The position numbers were made by a program, and so were the translations under genes. From Hydra vulgaris (taxonomy: Eukaryota; Cnidaria; Hydrozoa; Anthoathecata; Hydridae): 64,000 bases of DNA. Within the stretch, counting starts at the first letter, position 1; each line of letters opens with the position of its first letter. This document shows, in pieces, positions 11,850 to 23,278 of this stretch. The stretch is from assembly GCF_038396675.1 (NCBI RefSeq), contig NC_088921.1, forward strand, positions 37,328,501 to 37,392,500, read 5' to 3'. The notes below the pieces were generated by a model, which searched no databases, had not been told where the DNA came from, and saw only the letters and a list, made by a program, of their open reading frames with translations.

Positions 11850-12407
11850 TTATGATATTATGTAATATATTGTCTTAAGGTATAAATAATACAATAACTC
11901 AGCCATCCTCTCAACCTTTCTTGCTTCTTCATCAGTAAGTTTAAAAGTATGAGATAGTAGGAATATTTTTGTATAATAAATGCCTTTTAACATCCACCTT
12001 GCATGCTGATCAAAACCGGCATACCGAATGTGGAAACCTCTTTTAATATGTCCACCGAAAAAAAATAGAATAAGCTCCACTAGTTCGTGATAGTCCTCAC
12101 GAGGAAATGTTTTCTCTCCAAGCAATCCATCGCCCATTTCTTTACTTCAAGTGCTAGTTGAAATAAAAAACTGTTTTGGTCATAAGACCAGTCCCACACT
12201 CTAATTTCTTTTATATTCTTGTTAAGGTTATAAAATTCTTCTTTGAATCTTTCAAACAATTGAACTCTTGGTGATTGGTTCGGACCACAAATAGCATTGG
12301 ATGTTGCTTTTATAAAGAACTTTGGAATATGATGTCTACATTCAAGTTGGAGTAGAGAACGACCGATTTGCTTCTCAATTAGAATTGCAGCTCCATTATA
12401 TGCTCCA
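11850..12407 (-). pseudogene. Transposon-associated protein of unrecognised family (fragment)
   Basis: The minus strand opens after an AG acceptor at 12408-12409 with GAYNGAAILIEKQIGRSLLQ, then CRHHIPKF, then GPNQSPRVQLFERFK. It shifts frame near 12115 and continues EKTFPREDYHELVELILFF and FKLTDEEARKVERMAELL. The block around LECRHHI followed by GP-x(4-6)-LF-x-RF is one I associate with multicopy transposon proteins of invertebrates, but I cannot name the family. No DDE triad can be assigned with confidence. The single frameshift and unresolved ends argue for a decayed copy. The flanking AT-rich repeats give no clear inverted ends. Confidence 0.4.
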
Positions 12408-13210
12408 CTAAAAAGTAATAAGGAAACTGACATTTATTAAAAAGTTGAAGATTTTTATCTTTATTTTAAATTTTTATTTTTAATTCTTTACTAACTTTTT
12501 AACTCTGTAAGACTTTATTTTAAAACTCTTTATAAAATATAACGCATGCCCAAACTCAATTTCTTTTTTCAATTACAAACATGGTTAAAGACTGGAACAA
12601 GTTCGGCATGATCTTCACAGTCGGCCAATCGTAAAACGAACATGGCCAACCGTTGGAATAGAAACGGCATCACCGGCGCAGTGGTACTGGTCATCAGCCA
12701 AAGAATCCCATGCATGGACCATGCATGAAGAGTATGTTGGGCACTTTGTAGTTGTGTACATACACAAAGTCCTTTGGTCCCGAGAAGAATTTTATTTTTT
12801 ACTTTTTAGTCTCTTTTTATATATTTATTTATATTTAGCTTTCTTCTTTATATACTATATAACCTTTAATTATAATCTTTAACTAGTCGTAAAATGCGGG
12901 TCTTAGTACATCTATTCCACACCGACCTTTTCTATACTTGTTCCTTACTTAAATAAGTTTTAGTAGGCGGTAAAAAATAACTATAGAAAATTTATACTTA
13001 TTTACTTTTTAAAGCTACGAAAAAAATATTCCTTTAATATTTATATTACATTTAAAAAACTTTAAATGTTTCGGTAGACGTTGCGCCATTCGCTATTTAT
13101 CAACGGATTGGGTATTAGTACCAGTCTAAATAATATTTAGAATACCCGCTTGAAATTTGTTACTTAGCTTTGGTATAAAAAGTTTCAAAAAACATGAGCT
13201 GACTTATATA

Positions 13211-13270
13211 TGTGAAATATCTGACTTACCATGACTCGTATAATATTGATCATGGTAAGTCTATTTCACA
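13211..13270. repeat. Hairpin with about 22-bp arms
   Basis: GTGAAATATCTGACTTACCA is mirrored by TGGTAAGTCTATTTCAC, with a loop of about 15 bases and a few mismatches. Confidence 0.65.
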
Positions 13271-13420
13271 CTGACCATTTTAATAATTTTGCTTTATAAC
13301 TTTTAAAAAAGAGCCGAATATAAAAATCGTTGTTTTGAGTTTAAGATTTATGTTCGATACTAAATAACTTCCCCCATTAGTTTAAAAGAAAATTAAAGTT
13401 TGCATGTAAATTTTCTATAA

Positions 13421-13503
13421 GAAGGAAATTTGTCTATAAATAGGAAATTTGTCTATAAATAGGAAATTTGTCTTTAAATAGGAAATTTGTCTATAAATAG
13501 GAA
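13421..13503. repeat. Tandem repeat, 19-bp unit
   Basis: About four to five copies of AGGAAATTTGTCTATAAAT in tandem, just upstream of the Kolobok-type left end. Confidence 0.9.
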
Positions 13504-13859
13504 TTTCTATAAGAAAGAAAGTTGTCTCTTTAAGGTGGCTTCACAGGTAATAAAAGGTGTAAAATAAAAAAAAATAAAAAATTGAAAAATTAGATTTTTG
13601 AGAGTTTTAAAAATGCTGAAAATGAAAGTTTAATTATTTTTTAATAATTTTAATTTTTTTAAGCAACTATTTTGCATTTTGCAGGTACGATATAAGTAGC
13701 TTCCTTAGCAACGCCCATCGCAACGCAAAAAAGCAGTATGAAAACTTTTGTTTAACCACTGTTTTGGTATGTTTGTAGTTTTTATATGTCATTTCGTTTT
13801 TATAAGTTTTTTTTTTAAGTATTTATCATACAATTTTTGTTTTCTTTTTGAGGATTTTA

Positions 13860-14972
13860 GTAACCCATTAGACATCCATGGAGTCCTAACTGTTTTTGTG
13901 TTCACAATAATTTGTTTTTCTCGAAACGCTGTTTCATATTGCTTGCAGAATTGACTTAGAAATAGATCATATAAATTGTTAGCATTGTTTGATTACAATA
14001 CCAGATTCCAATCAACATTGTTTCTTAAAAGGTTTTGAAACTGTTCTACAGAGCTTTCATTGATCTGTCGCCTAAATATGGTAGATTTAGAAGGAATGTT
14101 GTTATTTATTATGTTATTAGTAACTAAGAATGTTGGGAAATGATCTGATAAGTCAGTTTTGATTATACCTGTGTTAAGACGGTTATTATGAAAGTTATTA
14201 GTTATTATAGTATCAAGAAGTGTAGAGAGTTGTTAGTCACTCTAGTTGGCTTGTTTTTTGTGGGAATTAAGTTATTTTGAAGAAGAGTGTTTATAAAATT
14301 TTTTACACTATTATTTGAAGCATGTTTTTTTAGGTCAATGTTTAGATCACCAGCCAAAAAGACATGATCTCGCGTTTTATTGATAGCTGTTATAAATGAT
14401 TTCAGATGAGTTTTTTGTTTTTTTAAATTACCTGATGGTGGTCTATGAGTCGCATTTACAATTATGTTTTTTGTGTTTTTATTTTATTTTTAATTCAATG
14501 CATAATGTGTTTTTTGTGTTTTTATTTTTAATTCAATACATAATGACTCACAATCTATTTCATTCACACAGAGATCATTACGTAAACTATAATTAATTGA
14601 GTTGTGGATAAAAATACATACGCCCCCACCAATACCAAAATTACGTGGTTGGTGAACTGATTTGAATTTAATTAGTTCAAATTCCGCATTTGTTTCACCA
14701 CACTTACACTAAGTTTCCGTAAGACAAATAATTTTAAAGTCATGTTTTAATTCATCCAACAAAAACTTAAAGTTTTCAAAATTTTTTTTTAAACTTCGAA
14801 CATTAATGTTTAAAATTGAAAAAAAAACTTCCTTTTTTTGTAGATATTGGAAAGATTCAAAAACTGTATAGTATTGACTTTCAAATATTTGTTGATTAAA
14901 ATTATCAGAGTCATCTTCGTCCCTGAGAATGATATTTTCATCAAAAAATTTAATTATTAAGTTTTCTTCCAT
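13860..14972 (-). pseudogene. LINE A ORF2: AP-type endonuclease fragment
   Basis: From an ATG at 14970-14972 the minus strand runs to FSILNINVRSLKKNFENF and ICLTET, the start of an APE-type endonuclease. After a stop at about 14709 it continues with ELIKFKSVHQPRNFGIGGGV, then RPPSGNLKK, LAGDLNIDL and TDLSDHFPTF. These are the conserved RPPS, GD-x-N and SDH motifs that form the nicking active site. It passes into the linker and stops near 13860 with no reverse transcriptase. Several stops and small indels make it non-functional. It resembles CR1/L2-type elements, but the clade is not certain. Confidence 0.75.
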
Positions 14973-15129
14973 TTTTTGTTTATTTGTTTTTGTTTTTAAA
15001 AAAAAATAAAATGAAATAATAATAATAGAAAATAAAAAGGATTTGTATAAACACAAAATTGCAAATAAAACAATAAAACTTAACTCTTGCTTTCTTGGCA
15101 CGGTTTTTTTGATACCCAATCGCGCACAA

Positions 15130-15515
15130 TTAGCTTATCATACGATATGCAAATTTTCCCAGCTGCCTTTCAGTTTTCATTTTTTCTCTCAATTCTTTTC
15201 TTATTACATTAGTTTCGTAGCAAAAATTTTCATTAATGAAAATACTTTCTCCCTTTAATTTAAAAGAATTTTTTAAAACTTCAACTTTATCTTTGTAATC
15301 TAAAAGTTTTATCATGTTTGTACGTGGTTTTTTTGCATCATTACGTTCGCAGCAATGCGCTCGTTCAATTTTAACATTTTTTACCCCTAAAGTCTGTTCA
15401 AACAGTTTGATCACTTTTGTTTCACTTTCCGTCCATGTTTCATTTTCGTTTCCTTTCAGTCCATTAATCCTGAGATATTTTCTTCGTGACCGATCTTCAG
15501 TTTCTCTTAGTTTAT
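15130..15515 (-). pseudogene. LINE A ORF1 fragment (RNA-binding protein)
   Basis: The reading ETEDRSRRKYLRINGLKG, then VKIERAHCCERND and ENFCYETNVIRKELREK, matches the RNA-recognition-like and C-terminal domains of LINE ORF1 proteins, which coat element RNA. The usual N-terminal coiled coil is missing: unrelated hydrophobic sequence precedes it at 15520-15600, marking a truncation point. Confidence 0.7.
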
Positions 15516-15886
15516 AAATAATCAACATAATATATACAAGAAAAAAATAAAAAAATGTCCATAGAAAAAAAGAAGACAGTAAAATTTTGTCAACAAGCAC
15601 CGTTTTTGTATATACAAAAAAAATAAAAACTGTTCTTTTTTACAATGATCTTTATAAAATAAAGAGTTTAACAGACAGGGGCTCAAAGAAGATGAAAATG
15701 ACAATACGTCATCGCAATCTTTTCATAGAGCCCCTTTATACATTTTTAATAGAATATAGATATTAAATTAAGAGCCCTAATGGGCATAAAACTGCTGCGC
15801 TAATCAGTAAATCAAAAAAAGATCAAATAAAATAAATACTAAAATAATTAAAATTACTTGATGATCCCTTTAAGCACAAATGATTC

Positions 15887-18840
15887 TCAAATTTTAAAAA
15901 TTTCCTTTTTTATTAGAAACTTAAATGAACTTAATGACTTTGCCATACATTTGAATCCTTTTTGATAACTGTTCCATTTATTTGGTCCTCGATATGCAAT
16001 GCGATATTCAGCAAATTTATTAAAGTTTTGAGGCAGTTTATATGAGTTACTAATATTTGCTCTTAGATAATAGTTTTCATTTATATTTATTTCAAACTTG
16101 TTATTAAAGTTTGCAGGAGAGAGATTATTATTGAATCGATACATAAAAATTAAATGCTGATAGATATTTATTTCATAAACATCCATCATTTTCACATCTT
16201 TCATTATACGTTTGGCGTGTTCACGCTTATTTTTATAGTAAATGATTCTGCTAGCATGTTCTTGTAGACTATAAATTTTTTTATGCTTTGATGGTTGCGT
16301 ACTCGCCCATGTTATGTTTGCATAGCTGATGAAGCAATGAATTAGTCTAAAATATATTAGTTTGAGACTTTGTTTATTGATATATGAGCAAACTCGATAC
16401 ATCATACCAATTATAAAAGTGAAATTAAGATTGAATATATCTTGTTTAAGGAAGCCAGATTAAATTCTCATCAACAAAAACTCCTAAGAATCTAATACTG
16501 GCTTGTTTTGTAATTAATTTATCATTTAAGATAAGGTAAGACAACTTTAGAGGAAGATTTTTTTCTTGTGTTTTTTTATGGAATAATATATAGTTTGTTT
16601 TCTCTTAGTTAAGTGAGAGTTTGTTAGCCCTAAACCAATTATTTACTTTATTTAGTTCAATATTCTTATCTAAGTATAGTTTCTTGATATCATTGTTAGT
16701 AAGAAATATATTTGTATCATCAGCAAGCATGACTGAATTAAGTTTTAAAGATGCATTGCAAAAATCATATATAAATTAAAAATAGGAGTGTACCAAGGAT
16801 AGATCCTTGGGGGACTCCACATAAAACATTTAAAACTCCAGATTGTATATTACAAACGTATTGCTTTTATTGGTAAGATAACTTTTAATCGAATTGTAAG
16901 TTTTATTGATTATACCATAGTGCTTTAGTTTATCTAATAGGATGCAATGGTCAACTGTGTCAAAAGCTTTTGACAAAAGTCAATAAATACTCATAGAGTA
17001 AATTTGTTTTGTTTAAAACCATCAGTTATTTGATTAACTAATTCAATGATTGCATGCTCTGATGAGAGGTTTTTTTGAAATCCAAACTGGTTTGGGTAAA
17101 ATAATTTGTTTTTAGTGAAGTGATTATAGATTCTATTATAAATTACACGTTCATAAAGTTTTGAAAGTACGGAAAGTATTGCTATAGGTCTATAATTGGT
17201 TATGTCTGAATGTTTATTGCATTTAAAAATAGGACCTACTTTTTCTAATTTAAGTACATCAGGGAAAATCCCCGATGTTATTGAGAGCTTAAGCATATGA
17301 ATCAGAGGTCTGTTTAGACTGATTTTATTAAAAATCATTAAATCGCTAGTTTTTTCATCAAACCCTGACGCTTTCTTTTTTTTTAAAGAGGAAAAAGCTT
17401 CTTCAAATTCTTTATAGTTGAGTTCATTATCATACATGATAATGAACGTTATTTGCGGGTTTTAGGTAGTTTTTAAATGAATCAGATGTTGGACTTATTT
17501 TATTAGCGAGATTAGGACCAATATTTATAAAATATTTGTTAAATTATTCAGAGATTTGTTTTTTACAGAATATGTCAATGTTGTTAATAATAATTCTTTT
17601 TGGTAAGGAAGTTGAATTTATTTTTTTTCTTCCCATTATCTCATTAATGATGGACCACGTTTTCTTATTATCAGGTTTGCATTTAATGATTTGATTACTG
17701 TAGTATTTATTTTTAGACTTTTTGATAACATTTTGGTAAAAATATTTATAATTTTTGTAATTTATCTCATTTTCAGTGTTTTCATTTTTTTTTAATTTCT
17801 TATAGAGTTTTTGCTTCTTATTTGAGCATTTTATCAGTGATTTATCCATCCACGGATTGGCAGCTGCTTTTGTCTTAATTTGTATGTTCTCTTGAGGACA
17901 GGTTTCATTAAAGAAATCTAGGAATATATGTAATAAATTATTAAAAGCTTCGTAAGTGTCATGACATCTATACATGTTGGGCCACGTTGCTTGTTTTAGT
18001 CTTATCGATTATTCATTAGTATTACTTGTTTTAAGATTTCGTTTTTTCAAATTTATAACTTTTGGTTCACAATCAGAGATGGCTTTTAAATTTCTTACTT
18101 TTATAAATATCGGAAAGGAATCGCTAATATCAGTCAAAAATATCCAGTTTCAAATTCCATTTCCAGGTAATTATTAATTAAAACATTGTCTATTGCCGTT
18201 GCCGAGGTTTTTGACACTCGTGTTGGCTTATCAATTGCTGACAAGACATTAAATTTAAGAAGCATATCAAAAAAGGATTTTGTTTTTGGAGACTTTAAAT
18301 AAGTTAGAGCATCAAGGTTCCTGTCTCCAATAACGTATAAAGTTTTATTTTCTTTATTTATTTTTTCAATTGTATTTTTGATAAAAGTTTGAAATAATTT
18401 GATTTTACCACTTGGTGGACGATAAACGCATCCAATTAAAATATTTCGAAACTTTTTATTTACAATTTCAATGAAAAGGCTTTTATAATTATCGTTTGAG
18501 AAGCATAGTATGTTTTTTACACTAAAATCATGCTTTTTTGAGACAAAAAGCCCTAACCCTCCACCTTTTTTTCCACTTCCTCTTATTTGACTAATAAGTT
18601 TATAAGATGGCAAATTAAAAGTAGAATTTAATTCAAGAGAATTTTCAAAATCATGCCAAGTCTCTGAAAGAGCTATGATGCCGAACGTGTAATTTATAAT
18701 ATTTAAAAATACTTTTAGTTTCTCAAAATTTTGCTGCATACTTCAAATGTTTATATGCAAAACCAAAAAAGAACAATGATCGTTTATTATTTTAAAATCA
18801 AAAGGATCAATATATGGTTTGTCAATTAAGTTCATTTTGG
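15887..18840 (-). pseudogene. LINE B ORF2: endonuclease and reverse transcriptase
   Basis: The endonuclease reads ...NI-stop-SMQQNFEKLK, IIALSETWHDF, GGGLGLFVSKK, YRPPSGKIK and VIGDRNLDAL (18805 to 18134). The linker, with NPWMDKSLIKCSNKKQKLYK, is at 17975-17544. The reverse transcriptase starts at 17437 with KKKKASGFDEKTSD, ITNYRPIAILSVLSKLYERV and FGFQKNLSS. It continues past a frameshift with LCGVPQGSILGTLLF and MLADDTNIFLTN (about 16850-16700); LADD holds the catalytic aspartates. The C-terminal region (16405-15887) has WASTQPSKHKKIYSLQEHA and ends at a TAA. At least five stops or frameshifts disable it. The APE endonuclease, ADD box and ORF1 type fit a CR1/L2/Jockey-like LINE. Confidence 0.85.
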
Positions 18841-19083
18841 TATCTTGAAAAAAGTTTATACTTTCTTCAGACAGGTTATTTTAAATGTTAGCCTCAAAAG
18901 AATTAAATTTTCAAAATGCGTAGCCATTTTTAACGAATAATTAAAAAGATCAAATAAAGTATCCATAGATAAAAAAAACAATGAATTAAATCAAAACTTT
19001 AAAAGAATCTTACTCGTTTCTGTGCGTCAAACAACCAGCTGCGCTGTGATCAATTTCTTCATTTCCGTGCGTCGAATAAACAA

Positions 19084-19830
19084 TTACTTTGTGGATGTTT
19101 TCTTTATAATCGTGAACAATAAGTTTATTGTACACGACTTTAGCTTTATGACCATTTTGTCGAAGAAGCTTGGCCTGCTCAAAAAGTTCTTATTTTTACG
19201 AGTCGTAAAACTATAATCTTCATTTATAAAGATATTGCTCCCTTTTAATTTAATTGCTTTTTCTAAGATTACCTTTTTATCTTCATTATCACGTAGCTTA
19301 GAACAATTGTTCGAATAGAGAAAGGTATTAAGATTGAACGAGCCCATCGAGTGGGACATCGAGTGGGACTCGATTTGTAACCTACAAATTCCAAGTTGTA
19401 GATTAAAAAGTTTCTTTATTTTACTGGGTTATATCCCAATCTTTTTCTTTGTTTGTTTCAACTACCCATCGATTCGTAAGTTATTTCGCCTGTTTCTATC
19501 TTCATTATCTACGCTCTTTAGTTTTAGTTCGGTATTGTCCGAAGATGTTTTTCCCTGCATTTTTCTAACATTTGTTAAATCTTCACAAATCTTATTTATT
19601 TTTTCTCCCTCTGCTTTAACTTTGTCTTCGCATACGACACCAACAAAATTCAATCCTGATTTTATATCGTCTAATTCGCGACGAACATCTTGAAAACTTG
19701 TTTGAAAATTATTAAACTTTTGATTCATGCTTGAAACAGCTTTACGAAAAAAAGATAAAACTGTTTCTTTTTGTTAATTTAGCATTTCCCTCATCATAAC
19801 AATAGAAACAAATTCGTCCGATTTAGCGAT
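19084..19830 (-). pseudogene. LINE B ORF1 (coiled coil plus RNA-recognition-like domain)
   Basis: From about 19830 the minus strand reads SDEFVSIVMMREMLN, a stop, then FFRKAVSSMNQKFNNFQTSF. A long amphipathic helix with KINKICEDLTNV leads to DNEDRNRRNNLRIDG, the start of the RNA-binding domain. After a frameshift near 19340-19460 it continues with LKGSNIFINEDYSFTTR. Coiled coil followed by R-x-N-L-R-I-x-G is the standard layout of LINE ORF1 proteins that trimerise on element RNA. Frameshifts break it into pieces. Confidence 0.7.
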
Positions 19831-20002
19831 TAGATAAATAATATTTCGTAAAAAAAATATCCATGAAACTTTTTATTTTTATTTTTTATCGCTGCAAAAA
19901 TAAAAACGCGTCCGTTCACCACGATGCTCAATTCAGAAAGGAAATGTTGACGCAAGGTTTACTTGAAATATTTTTTTAGGTTAATAAATTAAATATATAA
20001 CG

Positions 20003-21419
20003 GATAATTATAAGAATACTTCAAGATCTAAGAAGAGAAAATTTAGTGGTAATAAGCACACTAAATGTATTAAAGATACGAATGTAACTGGTAACTTGTC
20101 TAAAAATGTTTCATGTATCAGTTCTAAAAAGTTAAAATTTGATGTCGAAGATACAAATAATGCTAACACAAATGATTATTTTCTTCTTGTTAATTTTTAT
20201 TTTTATCAAACAGTTATTTGATGTAGTTAGTGCATGTCTTGATTGTAAAACTAAAGTTAACATCACAGATGATTATTCTAGCAGAATGGATTTCTCACAT
20301 AAATTTATTATAACATGTACACATGCTCAATGTTCTTTTACATACAGTAATTTTACTTCAAACATGGTTAAAAATGATAAAAAAAGATAGAAACATATTT
20401 GATGTTAACCAGAAAATGGTAATTGGATTCAATGAAATTGTAAGAGGACACCAACCAATGGTTAATTTATTCACGACAATATAAGTAAAACCGTTAAAGA
20501 AGCGTATAAAGTTGCTTCAGAAAAATCAATGAATGAGGCTGCTCTAAATGCTACGCAAAAGTCAAAAGAAAAACTTAACGCTAGAGAAGCACTTGTCCAA
20601 GTGGCTTCTCTAGCGTTAAGTTTTTCTTTAGCTGAAAAATTAGAATGTGTTGGACATGTTCGGAAAAGAATAGGTTCACGTTTGAGAAGTCGACGCAAAG
20701 GGTCATATGGCGATAAAAAATTGTCTGGAAAAGGGAGATTAACTGAAGCAAGTGTATATAAATTGCAGAATGCTTTTGGTATTTCTATCAGGCAAACAGC
20801 TGCAAAACAAAATTTAACTGATGAACAAAAAGTGTATCAAATGAAAAAAAACATAAAAGCTGTTTTGCGCCATTACACAGATTTTGAAGACAAATCACAT
20901 CGACATATTCTTTGCCCAATTCGTACAGATAGCTGGTGCAAGTGGAAAAAAAGTAATAATGCAGATGCAGGTGAAAAATATTCTCCAAAATTAAACTTGC
21001 CTGAATGGACGTATGAAATTATCAAGAAAGACTTTGATGAATTGAGTAAGGACAGTTTATTGAAAAAAAGTCTTCATGGGCAAACTCAAAATTGTAATGA
21101 AGGACTAAATGATATCATCTGGTCCTGATGTCCTAAAAATGTTTATGTAAAGACAGATGTTCTTGAAATGGGATTAAACTTAGCAGTTTTTTCTTTTAAT
21201 GGAAGTTCATTTGGTATTTATCGTATATTTAAACATTTAAATATAGACTTTGGAAAAAATACGATTACCAGTTCAGTAAAAAATAACCAAAAGCGGTTAC
21301 AGAATATGGTGAAAAAAGGACAACCAAAACAAAAAAAAAGAAGAAAAGAGTTGAGAGGAATTTGAAAAGGTTGGATTGATAAAGATCAAGAACAATTATC
21401 AAAAAATAGCTACAAATAG
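20003..21419 (+). pseudogene. Kolobok / Mutator-like transposase (degenerate)
   Basis: The N-terminal part (20021-20200) reads SRSKKRKFSGNKHTKC and SSKKLKFD. A cysteine cluster follows (CLDCKTKV ... CTHAQCSFTYS), then FDVNQKMVIGFNE-x-VRGHQPM. The main frame (20529-21365) has EKLECVGHVRKRIGSRLRS, LSGKGRLTEASVYKLQNAFG, HRHILCP, SWCKWKKS and LHGQTQNCNEGLNDIIWS. The GHV-x-KR-x-G-x-RLR, W-C-K-W and CLHG-x-TQN blocks are signatures of the abundant invertebrate Mutator-like/Kolobok transposase family. In-frame stops at 21126-21128 and 21363-21365 (probably decayed arginines), and breaks around 20180-20530, inactivate it. No start codon follows the last upstream stop, so the N-terminus is lost or in another exon. 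Confidence 0.75.
20563..20635. repeat. Long near-perfect palindrome inside the Kolobok transposase frame
   Basis: GAAAAACTTAACGCTAGAGA at about 20567 is mirrored by TCTCTAGCGTTAAGTTTTTC at about 20608. The arms are roughly 30 bp with one base difference and almost no loop. It sits in frame within coding sequence just before the GHVRKR motif, so part of this segment is an inverted duplication. Confidence 0.85.
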
Positions 21420-23157
21420 AAATGTTTTTATAACTTTTTTTACTTATTTGCCTTATATCTAAGAATGGAGACTTTAAGATAATTTATAAACTCAAAACAC
21501 GATATTTCAACATTAAAAAATGCTTAGACATTCAAATTTTCTCCAATTTTCTAATACATATATATGAAGAAAATGATTTAAAATCTTGATAATTGAATTA
21601 ATATTTATCGATTGCTAAGTTTTTTTTAAATCTTACTATATTTATATTTTTGTTTTTATATATTGATGTTAGTTCATCCTCTACCTCATATCTCAGATAA
21701 TAATATTGCAAAGTTGCGAGTTGTTTTAATTAGCCATTCTGGTTAAATTGTGTTTTGAAAAATAATTATAAATATGCTTTTTTATTCGTTTTTTATCAAT
21801 AAAGTCCTCTTTTTTTTTTTTCTTTTTTTTAATAAACATTTATATTTTATTATTATTTTCATTAAATTGAATTTATAAAACTGATTTTAGAATTGATTTA
21901 AGTTATTTTACTAAAAAGAAACATTTCCTGTGAAGCCACCTTAATGCGCAGTCTTAACTAATACATTGAACTTCATTGCACATGAAGAACTTGAGTATTT
22001 CTATCATAACATGCGCACAAATTTCTAACGGTGTTTTATTGTTTTAAGGAACTTTTAGAAGTTTTTTAACGTTTTTAGAAATTTTAAAAAGCTTTTTAAA
22101 AAACTCTCTCCTTTTCGTTTGTTATAGTATATAATACCTTTATAAATGTTAAGCATATAATATCTATAGGCATTTAGAAATGTTTTACTTTCTCTTCTAG
22201 AAAATTGAAAAAGATTAAACAAAAGTTAGGTGTGTAAGCAAAAGGATTTGAACCCACGCAAAGCACTTCAACTATTTTGGCATGCTATAATATCATCTTT
22301 TAACACTATTTAATAATCTACAACTCCATATTAAAAGAAAGAAATAAAAAGGGAGGAGGGGGGCTATTGCCCTAAATTAAGAGACGTGGGTCTTCTATTT
22401 CCTCGACAATATGCTGGAAAAGCATTGTAAGATACATCTGAAATGAAAAAAAAAAGTTATGTTATGATAAAAGAAGTAAATATATATAAACACTACAAAC
22501 CAATTAACCTGTTGCTAATCTGTTTCTACAGCATTGTTAAAAATAGTCAAATTCTGTAAAAGTCATTTACTGCAAAGACAATTAGCTATTACACAAAATA
22601 GCAAAAACATAAGATCGGTGCAAACAAAATTTATAATTGGACTAGAAAATAAAGGTATTCTTACCTTGATTGCAACAAACTAATTTCTTTTTAAACTATT
22701 AGCTAATGATAAACATAGTAAATTTTATGTAATTAAAGTTTACTAAGTTAAAACCATATTTTAACAGTAAACAAAGTAAATATGTGATAGAAGTTGGTAG
22801 AACACCAAAGTTAACTAAAGAACTAAAATAACTACTAAATTAAAAATACTTCTAACTAAACAAGACAAATAAGTTTACCATCATGAGATAATAAAGGTAA
22901 AATTATAAAAAACAAACAATAAAAAAAATAAAAAGGATATAGTAAAAGGTTAACTTATTTTTAAAAATTAGAATCTTTTAATTAAAAAAAGGAACAGATA
23001 AGGACACATCAATAAACATACACAGTGAAAAAGTTCTTTCGCGAATTTATTGAAGGTGCTATTTAGTTACCTCCTAATTCAGTGATTGATAATTATGACA
23101 ATTTTTAAATGCAATTTAAAGTAATCACAAAATCTATACTGACAATCTAAATATTAA

Positions 23158-23278
23158 TAGCGCAATGAATATTATTGGTGCGCATAGTTACGCCTATTGT
23201 TCGTATTTTTAATTACGGTTCTGTGTTCTGTAAAATACACTATTTCTTAGTTTTTAAGTAGTTTCTAGACTTTTTTTA
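23158..23278. repeat. Direct repeat, copy 1
   Basis: About 115 bp containing TGTAAAATACACTATTTCTT and AGTTTTTAAGTAGTTTC. It is repeated at 24538-24658 in the same orientation with some substitutions; the spacing is about 1.38 kb. Confidence 0.8.

Larger units (their letters stand above)
12434..13533. other. No gene; slightly GC-richer patch, hairpin and minisatellite
   Basis: Bases 12590-12780 are noticeably less AT-rich than the surroundings and contain a short CATGCATGGACCATGCATG palindrome. They may be the untranslated tail of an unidentified element. The remainder is AT-rich, with the hairpin and minisatellite listed separately. Confidence 0.4.
13850..15515 (-). mobile_element. LINE copy A, truncated at both ends
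   Basis: Minus-strand remains of ORF1 (15515 to 15130) and of the ORF2 endonuclease (about 14972 to 13860). Nothing of the reverse transcriptase is left, and the ORF1 side starts inside the RNA-recognition-like domain. Truncation at the 3' side is unusual for a LINE and implies a later deletion. Confidence 0.8.
15605..19870 (-). mobile_element. LINE copy B, near full length
   Basis: Minus-strand element with ORF1 (about 19830 to 19084), ORF2 endonuclease, linker, reverse transcriptase and C-terminal region (about 18840 to 15887). A 3' region includes GGGGCTCTATGAAAAG and the complementary GAGCCCC, forming a small stem near 15680-15740. The 3' border lies close to 15605, where LINE A begins. 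It is scarred by many point stops. Confidence 0.8.
13534..21940 (+). mobile_element. Kolobok-type DNA transposon, TTAA target site, carrying nested LINEs
   Basis: The left end GGTGGCTTCACAGG (13534-13547) is exactly mirrored by CCTGTGAAGCCACC (21927-21940), and the match extends to 17 of 18 bases. Both are flanked outside by TTAA (13530-13533 and 21941-21944), the target duplication of Kolobok and piggyBac elements. A plus-strand transposase of the GHV-x-KR / Mutator-like type lies near the right end. Two LINE copies in the opposite orientation occupy about 13850-19870, inflating the element to 8.4 kb. TTAA rather than a 9-bp duplication favours Kolobok over classical MULEs. Confidence 0.8.

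Noticed and set aside
13748-14596. Plus-strand hydrophobic open frames that look like membrane proteins
   Set aside because: They are antisense to the LINE A endonuclease, where A-rich coding reads as F/L-rich on the other strand.
13534-21940. Classical Mutator (MULE) element
   Set aside because: The ends are flanked by TTAA, not a 9-bp duplication, and the transposase lacks the LDATY/TDYS layout seen at 44.6-45.0 kb.
22235-22300. tRNA gene on the minus strand (GGTTCAAATCC B-box)
   Set aside because: Only the B-box-like word is present. No acceptor, D or anticodon stems pair around it.
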